Assembly: GCA_021299675.1 (NCBI GenBank)
Contig: JAJTIF010000360.1
Span: 1-6,448, forward strand
Direction of reading: 5' to 3'
Length of the DNA: 6,448 nt
Source of the DNA: Pseudomonadota bacterium
GTDB lineage: Bacteria; Bdellovibrionota; Bacteriovoracia; Bacteriovoracales; Bacteriovoracaceae
The position numbers were made by a program, and so were the translations under genes. The notes under the pieces were generated by a model. The model saw nothing but the letters and a program-made list of their open reading frames with translations, searched no databases and was not told where the DNA came from. This document shows, one piece after another, positions 6,241 through 6,448 of this stretch (position 1 is the stretch's first letter; the number at the start of each line of letters is the position of its first letter).

Positions 6241-6258
6241 ATCCTCAGGGATGAGGAT
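6241..6258 (+). promoter_or_regulatory. Hairpin covering the ribosome binding site of the next gene
   Basis: ATCCTCA (6241-6247) and TGAGGAT (6252-6258) are a perfect seven-base inverted repeat with a GGGA loop of GNRA type. The 3' arm contains GAGGA, the only Shine-Dalgarno-like sequence before the ATG at 6270, although 12 bases away. No T-run follows, so it is not an intrinsic terminator; the two flanking genes could be co-transcribed with translation of the second one damped by this stem. Confidence 0.5.
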
Positions 6259-6269
6259 AGAATAATCGT

Positions 6270-6448
6270 ATGAAGTGGATGCTCGCTCTCAGCCTATTCA
6301 TTCCTCTCCTCTCGCAAGCGGTCACCCTCACGCTCAATCTTAATCGTTACAAAGACGCAGCCTCCACGACCTGTGACTGGAGCACTCCCCTAGGGATCAT
6401 CCAAGCCCCCCTTTCGTCCAACGGAGCAGCTCTCGATTTCGGCGATGG
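6270..6448 (+). CDS. Start of an exported protein, cut by the window edge
   Basis: The frame is open from the ATG at 6270 to the end of the window, giving 59 residues. Residues 1-17 are a short signal peptide (MKWMLALSLFIPLLSQA), with cleavage likely before VTL. The mature part begins with a Thr/Leu-rich strand, then TTCDWSTPLG, and ends at ALDFGDG. A second Met at residue 4 is an alternative start but is further from the ribosome binding site. The gene starts 42 bases after the collagen-like gene on the same strand, so it is probably in the same operon and may be another surface protein. The family cannot be named from this fragment. Confidence 0.7.
   Translation, partial: MKWMLALSLFIPLLSQAVTLTLNLNRYKDAASTTCDWSTPLGIIQAPLSSNGAALDFGD

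Noticed and set aside
6241..6269. Intrinsic terminator after the collagen-like gene
   Set aside because: The stem is good but neither strand has a T-run after it; a role over the ribosome binding site fits better.

Overview
The 6.4 kb window appears to come from a bacterial chromosome of roughly balanced base composition. It holds six protein genes in two divergent groups. There is no RNA gene, IS element or CRISPR array, and the longest non-coding gap is about 114 bases. Several features would suit a Bdellovibrio-like (Bdellovibrionota) bacterium: many exported proteins of unknown function, a very large Cys-rich secreted protein beside a small secreted one, and a collagen-like fibre protein. 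This placement is inference from protein style only.

Left part, minus strand (3646 down to 1): a compact three-gene operon. It starts with a short O6-alkylguanine-DNA alkyltransferase (ogt, 3200-3646). Next, after 27 bases, is a 179-residue exported protein (2633-3172). Last is a very large exported protein that starts at 2636, overlaps its neighbour by ATGA and runs off the left edge (at least 878 residues). That protein is not split: the minus frame is open from 2636 to base 1. It has a signal peptide, a region with 15 cysteines, a 135-residue stretch with no acidic residue and 21 basic ones, and a repeated C-terminal module of about 77 residues. It is the least explained item in the window.

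Centre: a 91-base divergent intergenic region separates ogt from an arginase-family ureohydrolase (3738-4658, plus) that carries the complete set of binuclear manganese ligands.

Right part, plus strand: a 484-residue exported collagen-like protein (4773-6227) with 38 uninterrupted Gly-X-Y triplets. It ends in a domain that I recognise, from memory, as a type found at the tips of phage tail fibres. After 42 bases comes the start of another exported protein (6270 onward, cut by the window edge). Both leaders contain an inverted repeat whose 3' arm holds the Shine-Dalgarno sequence.

Taken together, the window looks like a surface and secretome region (two exported-protein groups) flanking two ordinary metabolic or repair enzymes. 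I see no defence or mobile system. The best candidates for undescribed biology are the large Cys-rich/cationic/repeat protein with its coupled partner, and the collagen-phage-fibre hybrid with its downstream neighbour.
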